The notes beneath the pieces were generated by a model, which worked only from the letters and a program-made list of their open reading frames with translations, ran no database searches and was not told the DNA's origin. The translations under genes and the position numbers were made by a program. Of a stretch of 64,000 bases of DNA, positions 43,842-55,084 are shown piece by piece. Position 1 is the stretch's first letter. Each line of letters begins with the position of its first letter. The DNA is from Rhynchosporium graminicola (lineage: Eukaryota > Ascomycota > Leotiomycetes > Helotiales > Ploettnerulaceae), in assembly GCA_900074885.1 (NCBI GenBank), contig FJUW01000068.1:101683-165682 (forward strand), read 5' to 3'.

Positions 43842-46800
43842 TTCGCGGGTGGACGGGGAGGCCGGAGAATGATAGGAACCCTGGGTTTGATAGATGATGA
43901 GTGAAGTAGAGATGATCTAGTATCCGGAATGGTATGTAGGCATACAGCTAGAGAATGTTGGGTTTGAAGGATATCTGCTCAGTCTCAGTACAGCCTTATT
44001 ATCGATATCTGACGGTCTGCGGCTGAGTAAGCGCCAGGATAAGTGCTTGGTGTTACACCACACGACGTTCAGCTGCAGGCTGCAGTGCTGGTTGGTTGAT
44101 TGGCTGCGTGTAAGACTTCCATTCCTTTCGAGGAATCACGAGTTAACGACGACACGACAATTTATCAGGGAGCCGATTATTTCCCTCCCTACATCACATT
44201 CTATCAAACATAATTTTGCATGCATCTCCAGTTTAGATGCTATGCTGCTTTACGAGAACGAGAAGGAACTGCTATCCGCCTAGAGGTCGAAAGATGAGGC
44301 AGGCTATTCGCATACTCGTCCATTGCAAGACATATCACGGCCTCAGATATAATTATCTAACTCTCAACCTTAGCCCTTACCGGAAAACATCATATCGCAA
44401 TACTAATCATGCAAAGGAACATTGAGGAATGGCAACACGATACAAAAGTAGATGCCACTCGGGACCGGCAATTGAGCCGTAAGAGTCAATGTCTCCAATC
44501 AGAACTCGATACTCTTGGAAGAGACCTGTCTCGCTTCATTCACCCGCCAAAGGAATTGCGAGACTGGACGATCGGCAAAACCGGGGGGCTACTGGATCGG
44601 ATTGTAAGAATTGTGACCAAAATCCATACGTGAGCATACCTTGCGGCGGATCTCCACAGTGTGCATAACAGTACCCATGATGACGGATCACACGTGGTCC
44701 GATTTATGTGGACTCAGATAGTTGAATAGCTCCTAGATTCTTGCTACTGGTACGGGCCAGTATCGAGGTCATGTATATACGCAGTCCCGCACCGTACTTC
44801 TCCCTGTCCGATTCAACTTCAAGTTCTTATCGCATCAGTAGATGATGAACGAGCTTTCCTACCTTTTCTATTCCTACTTGAGTCTGCTGCTGACACGGAT
44901 TATTGATATTGTAGTGGAGCGGTCTGGTCCACGTTACAGAATAGATAAGAATATTACGTAGCGTTGACATGCAACGAAAATTCCAGTTATGTATGGGGAT
45001 TCTTGATCAACTTTGATTTGTAGTAATCAGAAGTCCTACCCTCACTCATAGGCGAAGGCCAACGCGGGGAGAGGTAAAGGAATGGTTCTGGATGGCAAAA
45101 GAACCGTCAAGTGACGTCAAGGTAACTGGACAGATTAGTACATGAATAGATAAAGGTACCTACTGTACAGAAACAGAATCGCCAGGGGAGGCAAGGGAAT
45201 TTCCTGTTCACTCCTAATCGAATGCTCGAAACAAAAGAACTTGGTGGTACTGTAACTCAAGACATGGTATTTAAATCAGCCTATCAACTTCAGCGTAATG
45301 GAGTTGAGATTCGGTCGATCTAGCTAAAGAAAATTCCATAGAAGCAAGCCATCAATTTGACCTAGGATAACCAAGAGGCGGGCTAGGTATAAGTAATTAA
45401 AGACGTCTTATCCTTTCCCTACATCTGCCGTGCAGTACCTTTCCGTTATCGGTATTTTTTCTTGAATTATTACCCCTTTGAATCGTAGTTTAGATATTGA
45501 ATACTCTTTCCTAAAATGGAAGGATTAACGAGCTGTGCTCTACTCATTCTCTATTTAGATCTCTATTTACACACAGAATGATATAGTTACAGTTAGTTAT
45601 CTTACTGCAGCGCGTGTCTGTCATTTCCTTCTTTTCGCTACCTTGGTTACCTTGAAGAAAAGCGCACTGCAGAAAGTAAACGAATGATCAGGTGATAGTC
45701 TTCTTACGATTCATCTCCAATCACCGTACAAGTAAGAAAGGAATCACTAAAGAATAAGTCTCCACTAGTCCTTCTAATTCCAGAAGACTATTTACTATCA
45801 TTTTACACACGTTAGCAGAAAGATAGATTCAAAAGCTAGGCATAAATGATACCAAGAAGCCGATATCCGACATAGATACACTTCTCAATTAACCTCTTTC
45901 GACTACCCTCAAGAGGTACCATTATAATGGTAGCTACGCATAGCTTAACCAAAAGCAAGTGTACTTTGACTAAATCGACCTATCAACCCTTTTCAAGTGC
46001 TTCGTTAAAGGTAATTAGCTAGCTAGCTCCCATAACGAAGTTTAGAATACAGCATAACCATATTTCTTTTTACTCCAAGTATTCAATAAGAAAGGCTCTT
46101 ACAGTCTTACCTAAGAACCCTCCCTTAGTCCTTCCTTCTTTCTGCTACGACTCAAGCCAAGAAGCGTCCTTTAACTATTTCATTCTCTAGCATTCCAACA
46201 TCCTTACCCCCTTGCCGTTGCCTCCAAGTCCAAGATAATAACCCTTCCATCCCTTACCTGGGTAGTGATTCCCTCTGTGCACAGTACCCTCTCTCCACAT
46301 ACACGGAATTCATTCACCTGAACCTGACTGTTGTTTCACGAGGTACTGCGCTGCGCTTACCGTATCGGATACTTATATCTATTTTTCGCTCTCTATTGTT
46401 ATATCATATTTGAAACAAACAAACACGCCACCCAAGGTAAACCAAGGTACGAGGTTAGAACTCTCTACGTATTCACCTAGCTTGTATCTCGGATCATATC
46501 ACTCTTTCAAATCAGAGGCTCGTAAATCAGGGGCTTGTATTTGCTACCTAGGTAAAGCGAGGAGTAGGTGAGTGAGTGAGTAAGTGTGCTTTTGAGTTTG
46601 CACGAAGCTGTTTATGACTTGTGACGTAGAGCGAGGAGAGCATAATGATACAGTGGTTGGAGTGAAGTATTCGGGTTCACGAAAATATTTTTTTTCTGGA
46701 TTGTCGTTAGAGTGAGAGGGATGCATGACAGATCTTCATTCGTCGTGGTATATCACCCCATCTCGCTATTCCTACAACTCCCATCCATCATCATCATCAA

Positions 46801-46955
46801 GAGCAGATACAAGTCTCGATGTAAAGGAAAGAAGGCTGTCTAATTCAATGTAATCAATGACCGACGCTCTAAACGCCTTGCGAAAATGCAGCAGAAAGCC
46901 CCGGCAATCCAACCTGTACACCGGTATATCAAACAGTCTCTTCCATTTCAGTTCC
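43842..46955. other. 3.1-kb intergenic region, no supported gene
   Basis: An isolated ATG frame at 44,409-44,633 (74 codons, hydrophilic, helical) has no recognisable domain. From 45,300 to 46,500 the sequence is pyrimidine/purine-skewed and frame-poor. No transposon domain or long repeat was noticed. Confidence 0.5.
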
Positions 46956-48278
46956 TCATTCGGACGTCGTATCCAGGTTGGCGATAAAGTCCTGTATCGA
47001 CTCAAAGTATCCCTCTTCTACCACACTAGAGTTGTGGTCTCCACCTGGTAGAGGTTTCCATACTTTCGTGGGGGTTTGGCAGATCTCGAATAGGCGGCGC
47101 ATATGACTTGGTCTGTGTCCTTCTTGTCAGCTACCAGTCAAGGAAGAGAAATCAGAAGTAGTGAAGAGAAGAGGTAAGATGGGGTCTTGTCAGAGATTCT
47201 CAAAGTTGTATAAGCAGGTCCCTTGCGGGATCAGGTTTTGTGGATGGAATATTGGGTCATCATTCAAGATCAGGGGAAAATGGAGAGGGAGCTGGGAGGA
47301 TGAAGAGGAACTCACGGTACTATTTCATCCTGCAACCCAGAAAGGAAAAGAATTGGCACTTCGGTGATAGAAGGTAGATAAGTGTCGGAAGCCCAGATTT
47401 GATGGCAGAGCAGTGTGAGATATTTCGCAGGTGGGATGATCCTATGTATCCACTATTAGCTTCCATATTTTCATCCCCAGTCAAGCTCCATCCAGAAATC
47501 ATACAGGGGTAGGGTAGGTAGGTACGTACGATGGGATGAGCTTCCGCATACTCAAAAATGTGTTCTCCAAGATCAAGCCCACCAGCCTCTTATCATTCTG
47601 ATTCTTCTTCACGAGCTGAATGCTAACTGCGCCTCCCAAACTCTGCCCGTAAATCACAATATCATTATCTCTCGTCTCGCTCCTCTGGCGCAAATAATCA
47701 AACCCGGTTTGCGCATCAATCATAAGTCCCGTCTCGTCCGGAGAACCTGTAGATAACCCATAACCTCGGTATTCCAGCATCAGGACCGAACAGCCTATTT
47801 GATGGACTAACATGCGCGCAATGGGTACTCTGTGCCCGATATTCCCTGCATTGCCGTGGAACATCAGGACCGTGAGGTTCTTCTTTCGCATGCTCGTCTG
47901 TGGAGGGCGGATGTAGAAGGCGGAGAGGTTCTCGCCGTCTGGGGTTGGAATCATGAGGTCTTCGAAGTCGGTGATGCCGAATTGGGATGGTCGGGGGACT
48001 TCGGTGCGGGCATCGTTGGGGACGTGGGAGGGGTATATGAGAGCTCTATTGCCCTATCAGTATGCGCCGCTGGGAAGAGTGAAGCTGTAGATGTAGATGG
48101 GTGTAGGTGTAGGTGTTGTAGGCGTACTTTTGCTTGAAATACAACAGAGAGCTCAACGCCGCAGCGATGCCCTGGGGCCAATGTAAGTATGAGGTCGACA
48201 AATACATCATGTCGAGGGAGTAAGTGACTGAGTGAGCATTGAGGTATTTACCGAGGACACCAGGACTGGGAGGCGCAT
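46956..48278 (-). CDS. bem46: BEM46/ABHD13-family alpha/beta hydrolase, 289 aa
   Basis: Five-exon model: 48,252-48,278, 48,128-48,171, 47,530-48,045, 47,316-47,441 and 46,956-47,112; all introns GT-AG (80, 82, 88 and 203 bp); 870 nt in phase. The first exon codes only nine residues (M-R-L-P-V-L-V-S-S) and leads into a short membrane anchor (G-I-A-A-A-L-S-S-L-L-Y-F). The family hallmark A-L-I-Y-P-S, the oxyanion region F-H-G-N-A-G-N-I-G-H and the nucleophile elbow G-Q-S-L-G-G (S159) are present, with D234 in L-Q-D-E-I-V-P-P and H264 in G-G-D-H-N completing a triad. BEM46 proteins are membrane-bound serine hydrolases linked to polarity in fungi; the substrate is unknown. It is divergent from the NFX1 homologue. 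Confidence 0.9.
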
Positions 48279-49999
48279 GTAGCTGTAGACACTCCCTGCG
48301 ACTCCAGAAGCCTGCTGGAGATAGTTGCCCGAGTGCTCTTGCGAGGACATTCTGGAAGGAAGAGGGAGGTTGTGGTGGTGGTGGTGGTTCGGTGCGGTGC
48401 GGTGCGGTGGTGAGTCTTGCCCTGGCCTGCCCTGCCCTGCCTTGCCCTGCCCTGCCTGACGCTGTACGAGCCGTGTCTGCTGTCAATCGAGGGCGCGGAC
48501 CCAGCTCGGGTTCGTAGCTTGGTCTCAGCAGCGAGATAATCAGTCCATTGAAACTTTCAGAGGGAAAAGGGGCGGTTGAATAATATGTAAATATTGCGTG
48601 GCAGTTGTCTTCCTGAAGAGGGGGCAGGGAGTTAGTGGGCACTTCTGGTGTATTTACCTCTAGTGCGGATATTATACTTATATTATTCGGTAAATATCAA
48701 TAGTGCAAGCCAGCCGGTCAAATTCTATATAGCTCGCACGCACTCCTTACCGGAACTGAACTGCACGGAATGCACAGGATTTGCTGGCAATTGAATATAC
48801 AATTCTGATAGATATGGACATCTTAGAAGAATGAAAGAGACGTTGGATCCTACAACCATAAAACCATCCATGAGCTAAGAAGCAGCAATTGTACAAAGCC
48901 CGCCCCACCGCCGATGTGTGAAATGGAACGAACACTGTACCGGTGGTATCTAGACTAGAGCTTTACAATCTGCCTGAGAGTTCATGTCAGTAGATTATAA
49001 AGAAGAGAAGAAAGAAGGAAGTGGAAATGGTGCTGGCTGTAGAAGCAAGCAATGGTATCAAAATCTTGAGTCGTGTGATGCCTTCCATAATGAAACACTT
49101 ACTCGAGCGACAGTTTATTTAATACTTATACCTCGGTAGATTGTTGTTATAAGTACTATAAGTGTAGCTAGCTACAGACTTGTCCTAAGATGAACGAAGG
49201 AGCACCCACCCACATACAAGAGCTTGATTCTATTCCGGATCTGGAATTCACAGATTTTAGACTGAATATTCAATGAGTGAGTGATCAATTGATTGATTGA
49301 TTGATTCACAAGAAAACATTCAGATCCTAAGTCTCGAGTTGGTTTGTATGGGTTATCGTCATTATCACTCATGCCCTCCCTCCCCACCAGTTTCCCGCTG
49401 ATCTTCCACACACAGCCTCGCGAGCTGTTTGTTGTGTTTGGCCCATTGCCTGTATTTTCATCCATAGTACTTACTTACTGCATGGTTGGTCAACTTAGCT
49501 TTTGATACCGATGACTGCCGCTCTGATTCCTTGGTTACATTGTACATGCGCCTTAGCATAAATTTCCTTTCCTTTCATTCACTCAGCCGCCTGCTAACAA
49601 ACAAATCAGCAAAGTGACTCGATTGTGACTCCTCTGCTTCAGCTTCAGTCTGAGCCTTGCTTGACCTTGGCCAAAATAAGCCTAGCCGACATTATTTTCT
49701 AGTGCGCTTTTGCCACTTTCATTTGATGCTTAAGCTCAGCCTCGTCTCCTGCCTCTATGAAAATGAATCACAACAACCTTTCTTTCCCACGATCATTGCC
49801 GATTTGCGTCCTGCGATTTCTTTTCAATCCGAAGACGTCGTATTTCAAAGACGCAGCAGCAGAAAGGATCTACTAATAGCAATCACCAACGTCGAATTAT
49901 CGACCACGAAAAGAAATACCCCGCCACCAGAACGCACCATCAGTTCACACTACGTCTGCACAAACAGCTACCGGATTCTCCCAAACCCGTAATCAAATC
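48279..49999. promoter_or_regulatory. divergent promoter region with CCTGC repeats
   Basis: Separates the BEM46-like gene (minus) from the NFX1-like gene (plus). At about 48,385-48,461 there are GGTGC repeats followed by a pentanucleotide CCTGC/CCTTGC tract, immediately upstream of the BEM46-like start. A 198-codon minus frame across it is an artefact of the repeat and partly covers the second exon of the hydrolase gene. Another ATTG repeat (about five units) lies near 49,290. Confidence 0.55.
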
Positions 50000-52900
50000 A
50001 TGGCTACTACTGCGGCCCCTCCAGCTCCAGCTGGTGCGTCAGGTAGACCTCGTCAACGTCGCGGTCCAAGAAGAGGTCGAGGAGGGGTAACTGGAGATAC
50101 AGCACAGGTTCCAAACGCCGCCTTAGCTTTACGTCCTGCTTCTGTAGCACCATTGGCAACACCTGCACCAACATCCACACCTACCGCTCCAAGAGGAAAT
50201 GGGAATGGCAGGCGCGGAGGATACAGGGGGAGAGGAAGAGGCGGACAGCTCATGGTCAATGGCCAGAGAGCATTCGGAGGACAGTTGACAACCGCAACAC
50301 CCAGCGAAGGATCGCTCGCAGGAGACGCCCCCGAATTTGTACCTGGACAAGTACATGCTCCCCGATCTCGAGGCCCTCCGCTTCGAAATATGCCCCGGCG
50401 GATGTCGAAATCACAAGCTCCAGACATTGCCACAAGAACACACGAGGATATTACAAATGGACAGTACGAATGTGTGATCTGCACAAACGAAGTTCTGCCA
50501 AATTCGAAAGTATGGAGTTGCAAAACCTGCTGGTCGGTCCTACATTTGTCATGTGTGAAGCGGTGGTCCAAGAATGAGGTTTCGACGCATCAGCAACGTG
50601 CGGTGGAGAATGGAGAGCTGCCGCCACCTAGACAATGGCGTTGTCCCGGATGCAATCTACCCAAGTCGGATCTGCCGAATAATTACTCGTGTTGGTGTGA
50701 AAAGGAGATTGAGCCTCGTTCCATCGCTGGTCTGCCACCACATTCTTGTGGACAGTCTTGCTCGAAGAGGAGACTTGGGAGTTGTCCGCATCCTTGCGAA
50801 TTGATGTGTCATGCTGGGCCTTGTCCCCCCTGTGGCCATATGGGCCCTTCAATGTCCTGCTTTTGCGGAAAGGAGATGACTTCGCGGAGGTGCGTTGAGA
50901 CAAATTACGAGAAAGGTTGGACGTGCGGTCAGATTTGTGGAGAGGATCTACCTTGTGGAGAGCATGCTTGTGAGAGAGAGTGCCATGAAGGCTTGTGCGG
51001 AAGTTGCGATGTGGAGGTTGAATCGCGATGTTATTGTGGCAGGGAAAAGCTGGGCCTGAAATGCTCAGAGCGAGAAGACGAGATGGAGAGTCAATCGACA
51101 GAGGAGAAATGGATTGGATCATTCAACTGTGGGGTTGAATGTCGGAGATCATTTGATTGCGGAAATCCCAATCACTTCTGCGAGAAAGCTTGCCACGCTC
51201 TAGACGCCAAGCAAGCTCACTGCCCTCTCTCGCCGGATGTCGTTACGCATTGTCCTTGTGGAAAGACACGTGTCAAAGATCTACTTCCTGAACCTCGTTT
51301 GGACTGTTCAGCACCAATACCGCATTGTCAAGAAAAGTGCCAAAAGCTACTTGGATGTGGACATCTGTGTGAGCAGAAATGTCACGCTGGAGGATGCAGA
51401 CCTTGCATCCAAACCGTGTTGATCTCTTGCCATTGTGGTAGAACAACTTCGGATTCCCTTTGCCACCAAGGAATGGAAAAGCCACCACAATGTCCTCGGA
51501 TCTGTCGATCTAATCTCAATTGTTGTCGACATGAATGCGGTGAGCGATGCTGTCCCGGCGAGAAGAAAGCTAGTGAACGACAAGCTTCGAAGCGAAAGCA
51601 TCGAGCTTTGAACGCTCCTGCAAACGGAGAGGAGTTTGAGCCCGAGCATATCTGCTTGAGAGTCTGTGGTCGAGCATTGAAGTGCGGAAACCATAATTGC
51701 GCTTCTCTTTGCCATAAGGGGCCTTGTGCAAGCTGTCTCGAAGCAGTATTCGAGGATATTAGCTGTGCCTGCGGCCGAACAGTCCTCCAACCACCTCAAC
51801 CGTGTGGTACCACGCCCCCCGAGTGCAGATTTGACTGTACCCGTCGACGAACCTGCGGCCATCCCCAAATCAAGCACCAATGCCATGAAGATACCGAAGA
51901 CTGCCCGAAGTGTCCGTTCTTAGTCGAGAAGCCATGTATCTGCGGCAAGAAAACATTGAAGAATCAACCATGTTGGTTTACCGAAGTTCGATGTGGTCTA
52001 CCATGCAACAAGAAACTCCGCTGTGGTAATCATTTCTGCCAGAAGATGTGCCATCGCAACGGGCAATGCGAAGACGCCGCTTCGTCATGTACTCAAGCTT
52101 GTGGTTGCAAGAAGACGGTGTGCGAACACACCTGTTTAGATCCATGCCATGCTCCGTACCCTTGCAAAGAAACAACACCATGTCTGGCAAAGACATTCAT
52201 CACTTGCGAGTGTCAAAACCAAAAGCAAGCTATTCGCTGCTTAGCCTCCAAGTCCTCGCCCGGTAATTCCGAAAAGACGTTGGACTGCAACGAAGAATGT
52301 CTGCGCTTGCAACGGAATGCCAAACTTGCTGCCGCTCTGAAGATAGACCCTGCGACTCATACCGACGATCACATCCCCTATGACAGCAAGACTCTCTCTT
52401 TCTTCTCGGCCAATCAAAAGTTTGCACAGCAATACGAGCGCGAATTCCGCGTTTTCGCAACCGATGAGAAAGAGAAACGTCTCCGATTCAAGCCAATGCA
52501 ACCCTATCAACGAGCATTCATCCACGGACTCGCCGAAGATTTCGGCCTCGATAGCGAGAGTCAAGATCCCGAACCTCACCGCCATGTCTGCATATTCAAG
52601 ACTCCGAAATTCGTTTCTGCGCCTACAAAGACCTTGGGACAATGTGTGAAGATCCGCGCCGTTGGACAGCAAGAAGCCAGCATTAGTAAGCCACTAGTCT
52701 CAAGTGCTGAGCCATGGAACGCATTCCTCCTTTCCAATCCGAAGTTTGGCATCACGATCGACGAGCTCTACACTGATCTCAAGCCTGAATTCGCTACTGC
52801 TGGCATTGATTTTGAGATCTCGTTCATCCCCTCTGGCGACGTCGTCCTAAAGGCTTTGTCAACCACTTCCTGGCTTATAAAGCTCGACAAGGAACTCGCT

Positions 52901-53197
52901 GCTATCAAGGCACCAGTAGCTAAGAAAGTCATCAGTCTTGGCCTTGCTTCGTCGACGACTCTTTGCGCCGTTGATAGTAGTCTCAATGTGCTTCGACGCG
53001 AGGACGAAAATGCGGCTAGTGGAGGATGGAGTCAAGTTGCTAAGGGCGGAGCGTTGCTTAGAAGTATCGTACAGCCCACAGTCGGTGCAAAGAGCAGCTT
53101 CACTGTACTCGGGAGTAAGCGCGTGAAGGACATGGAGAACAAGAAGAAGGTCGAGGATGCTGTGGATGATTGGGAGGTTGAGGCTGATGCCACTTGA
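50000..53197 (+). CDS. fap1: FAP1/NFX1-type zinc-finger protein, 1,065 aa
   Basis: Intronless. Starts at ATG 50,000 (AATCATGGC). The first 140 residues are basic and RGG-like (R-G-R-G-R-G-G) and contain a PAM2-like motif, S-L-A-G-D-A-P-E-F-V-P-G, near 104-115. A RING/PHD-type finger, C-V-I-C ... C-x2-C ... H-x2-C, spans about 156-216. A long array of NF-X1 fingers follows (C-G-x-H-x-C-x3-C-H-x-G-x-C-x2-C, roughly 250-740). An R3H domain lies around 835-880 (F-I-H-G-L-A-E-D-F-G-L), followed by a C-terminal region with a V-x-D-W-E motif at the end. Family members are nuclear regulators; the yeast homologue Fap1 binds the FKBP12 prolyl isomerase. Length matches fungal homologues. Confidence 0.95.
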   Translation: MATTAAPPAPAGASGRPRQRRGPRRGRGGVTGDTAQVPNAALALRPASVAPLATPAPTSTPTAPRGNGNGRRGGYRGRGRGGQLMVNGQRAFGGQLTTATPSEGSLAGDAPEFVPGQVHAPRSRGPPLRNMPRRMSKSQAPDIATRTHEDITNGQYECVICTNEVLPNSKVWSCKTCWSVLHLSCVKRWSKNEVSTHQQRAVENGELPPPRQWRCPGCNLPKSDLPNNYSCWCEKEIEPRSIAGLPPHSCGQSCSKRRLGSCPHPCELMCHAGPCPPCGHMGPSMSCFCGKEMTSRRCVETNYEKGWTCGQICGEDLPCGEHACERECHEGLCGSCDVEVESRCYCGREKLGLKCSEREDEMESQSTEEKWIGSFNCGVECRRSFDCGNPNHFCEKACHALDAKQAHCPLSPDVVTHCPCGKTRVKDLLPEPRLDCSAPIPHCQEKCQKLLGCGHLCEQKCHAGGCRPCIQTVLISCHCGRTTSDSLCHQGMEKPPQCPRICRSNLNCCRHECGERCCPGEKKASERQASKRKHRALNAPANGEEFEPEHICLRVCGRALKCGNHNCASLCHKGPCASCLEAVFEDISCACGRTVLQPPQPCGTTPPECRFDCTRRRTCGHPQIKHQCHEDTEDCPKCPFLVEKPCICGKKTLKNQPCWFTEVRCGLPCNKKLRCGNHFCQKMCHRNGQCEDAASSCTQACGCKKTVCEHTCLDPCHAPYPCKETTPCLAKTFITCECQNQKQAIRCLASKSSPGNSEKTLDCNEECLRLQRNAKLAAALKIDPATHTDDHIPYDSKTLSFFSANQKFAQQYEREFRVFATDEKEKRLRFKPMQPYQRAFIHGLAEDFGLDSESQDPEPHRHVCIFKTPKFVSAPTKTLGQCVKIRAVGQQEASISKPLVSSAEPWNAFLLSNPKFGITIDELYTDLKPEFATAGIDFEISFIPSGDVVLKALSTTSWLIKLDKELAAIKAPVAKKVISLGLASSTTLCAVDSSLNVLRREDENAASGGWSQVAKGGALLRSIVQPTVGAKSSFTVLGSKRVKDMENKKKVEDAVDDWEVEADAT

Positions 53198-53346
53198 GTT
53201 GTTATGATCAATGTCATCATGTAATGTAGATTGCTCGCCAGATGCATGCAGCAAATCACAATTTAAACGAACTTTTGGGCCTTACGCTTCATACCTGTAT
53301 CGTGCGTAAGACTTAAAATGCTATTCCTCGCTTCTCCTTCATCCGC

Positions 53347-55084
53347 TCAATAAGCATACAAATTCACTCCCTCGTCCACAGTATTCGACATAATCTTCCT
53401 ATTCTCCCTCTTCAAACAAACCTTCATCCACCACGCACACGCAACACTCCCCAACGCAAAAGCAGCACTGGCACTAAACCCCGTCGTATATCTCGGGGCG
53501 TCACTTCCCGGCCAAAGATACGCACCGTAGATATACCCAATCTGACCACCCACATTCGTCATGGCCAGCACGACAGCTTTCTTCTCCTTGGTCTGACTCA
53601 GCGTCGAGCTCGCCCAGCCGATAATGACCGAATTGACGGAGTAGGCGCCGAGCGGGAAGATGAAACAGGCTGCGTAGCGACCGGCGGTATCTAGGCGCGC
53701 GGCGGCGATGGCGAAGCCGATGATGGAGAGGGTGAGGCCGCCGGTGATGTGCCAGGTTCGTTCGTGCAGTTTGCCGGACGACCAGCCCATGACGAGACCG
53801 CCTGCGCCGGCGAGGAGGAAGGGCGGACAGGTCATCACGAGGGTGAGGGTTGTGTTGTAGCCGAGGGTTTTGATGACGCTTTTGTGTCATCAGCATTAGT
53901 TCGTCTCTCTCTCGTCCGATAGATATTCTCATGTGGAATGGCGGTGGGTGAGAGTGAGAGTGAGAGTGAGGAGAGGATGGGAGGATGAACGTACGTAGGG
54001 AAGAAACTGTTGAAGGAACATGCGGAGAGGTGGAAACATTGCATCAGCACGAAGATCCACGTCTTGTAATCTCTGCACGCTTGTTTCAAGCCTTGCATCG
54101 CAGGCACGATCTCATCGCTGTGATTGATGTTGTCGCGTACCATGCGTCCGTGAGCGAGTTCTCTCTCTCCGGGACTGAGCCAGCGAGTTGTGCTTGGTGT
54201 GTCTGGAAGCAGGACGAAACCTGCAAGTGCGACGACGAAGGTGATTACGCCTTCGAGGATGAAGAGCCTCGAAGTAAGAGTCAGTTTCAAGATCCTTACT
54301 TGTGATCGAGCTTGCAAGGGAGGAGCAGGGAAGGATGACATACCATCTCCATCCCGAGATACCCTCCACGCCATCCAAGCCCTCGAAAATGCCCGCCGCG
54401 ATCAGGCTCGAGAAACCGGTCGCCGTGATCTGCGCAAGATACAAAACGGCAATCCGGGACGCGATTTCTTTCCTCGTGTAGAAAATACTCAACATGTACG
54501 TCGCACCGGGATAGAACGGCGCTTCCGTGACGCCCAACAAGAAACGACAGACGACTAGACCAGCGTAGTTCTGCACGAGAGCGGTGCAAGCGGATACGAC
54601 GGCCCAGACGGCCATCCAGGAGGAAATGTACAGCGAGGGCCGCAGTTTGGTGATGAGCATGTTGGAGGGGACTTGCATGAGCACGTAGCCGACGAAGAGG
54701 ATCGAGACCGTGGTGTTGAATTGCGAGGATTTGGGATCCATGCCGAGTTCCTTCTCGAGGCCGTTGAGTCTCGCTTGAGCGATGGCGTTGCCTGGAAGGT
54801 AAATCAATCAGTATTGCTGTCTACAAGTGATGGGTATAAAACGTACGGTCGACGTAATTGAGGAAATACATGACGAAGAGCGTGGGTAGGATCCTCATGT
54901 CGAGTTTCCGGACCAGTGCTATCTCGGCGGGATCGGTTTTCGCGGCGGCGCCAGCGTAGTCGCGGTTCCCTCCTCCGCCTTTGAGCTCTTCGTCTTTGAT
55001 GGGTTGGGTTTCCAGGCGCTCGATTCGGAGGGTTGGGACCTCGGTGGATTTCTTGCCGTCTGCCATTTTGAAGGTCTTGATCAT
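53347..55084 (-). CDS. MFS transporter, allantoate permease (Dal5/TNA1-like) family, 496 aa
   Basis: Exons 54,847-55,084, 54,344-54,791, 53,995-54,267 and 53,347-53,878, with introns of 55, 76 and 116 bp; 1,491 nt in phase. The first ATG (55,084) is used; an in-frame ATG at 55,066 (M-A-D-G-K-K) is an alternative. Signature features: R-K-L-D-M-R-I-L-P near the end of the cytosolic N-terminus, N-Y-V-D-R-N-A-I-A in helix 1, Q-V-P-S-N in helix 2, G-V-T-E-A-P-F-Y-P-G, and G-W-R-W-L-F-I-L-E-G in helix 6, followed by L-P-D-T-P. Twelve helices are expected. Family substrates are small anions such as allantoate, nicotinate, pantothenate or biotin precursors; this substrate cannot be called. Convergent with the NFX1-like gene, 149 bp between stop codons. 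Confidence 0.92.

Noticed and set aside
48046..48642. 198-codon minus-strand frame
   Set aside because: It crosses a CCTGC repeat and reads through introns of the BEM46-like gene; only a short part coincides with a real exon.
50053..51122. 172- and 164-codon minus-strand frames opposite the NFX1-like gene
   Set aside because: Shadows of a GC-rich, Cys-rich coding sequence on the plus strand; no independent motifs.
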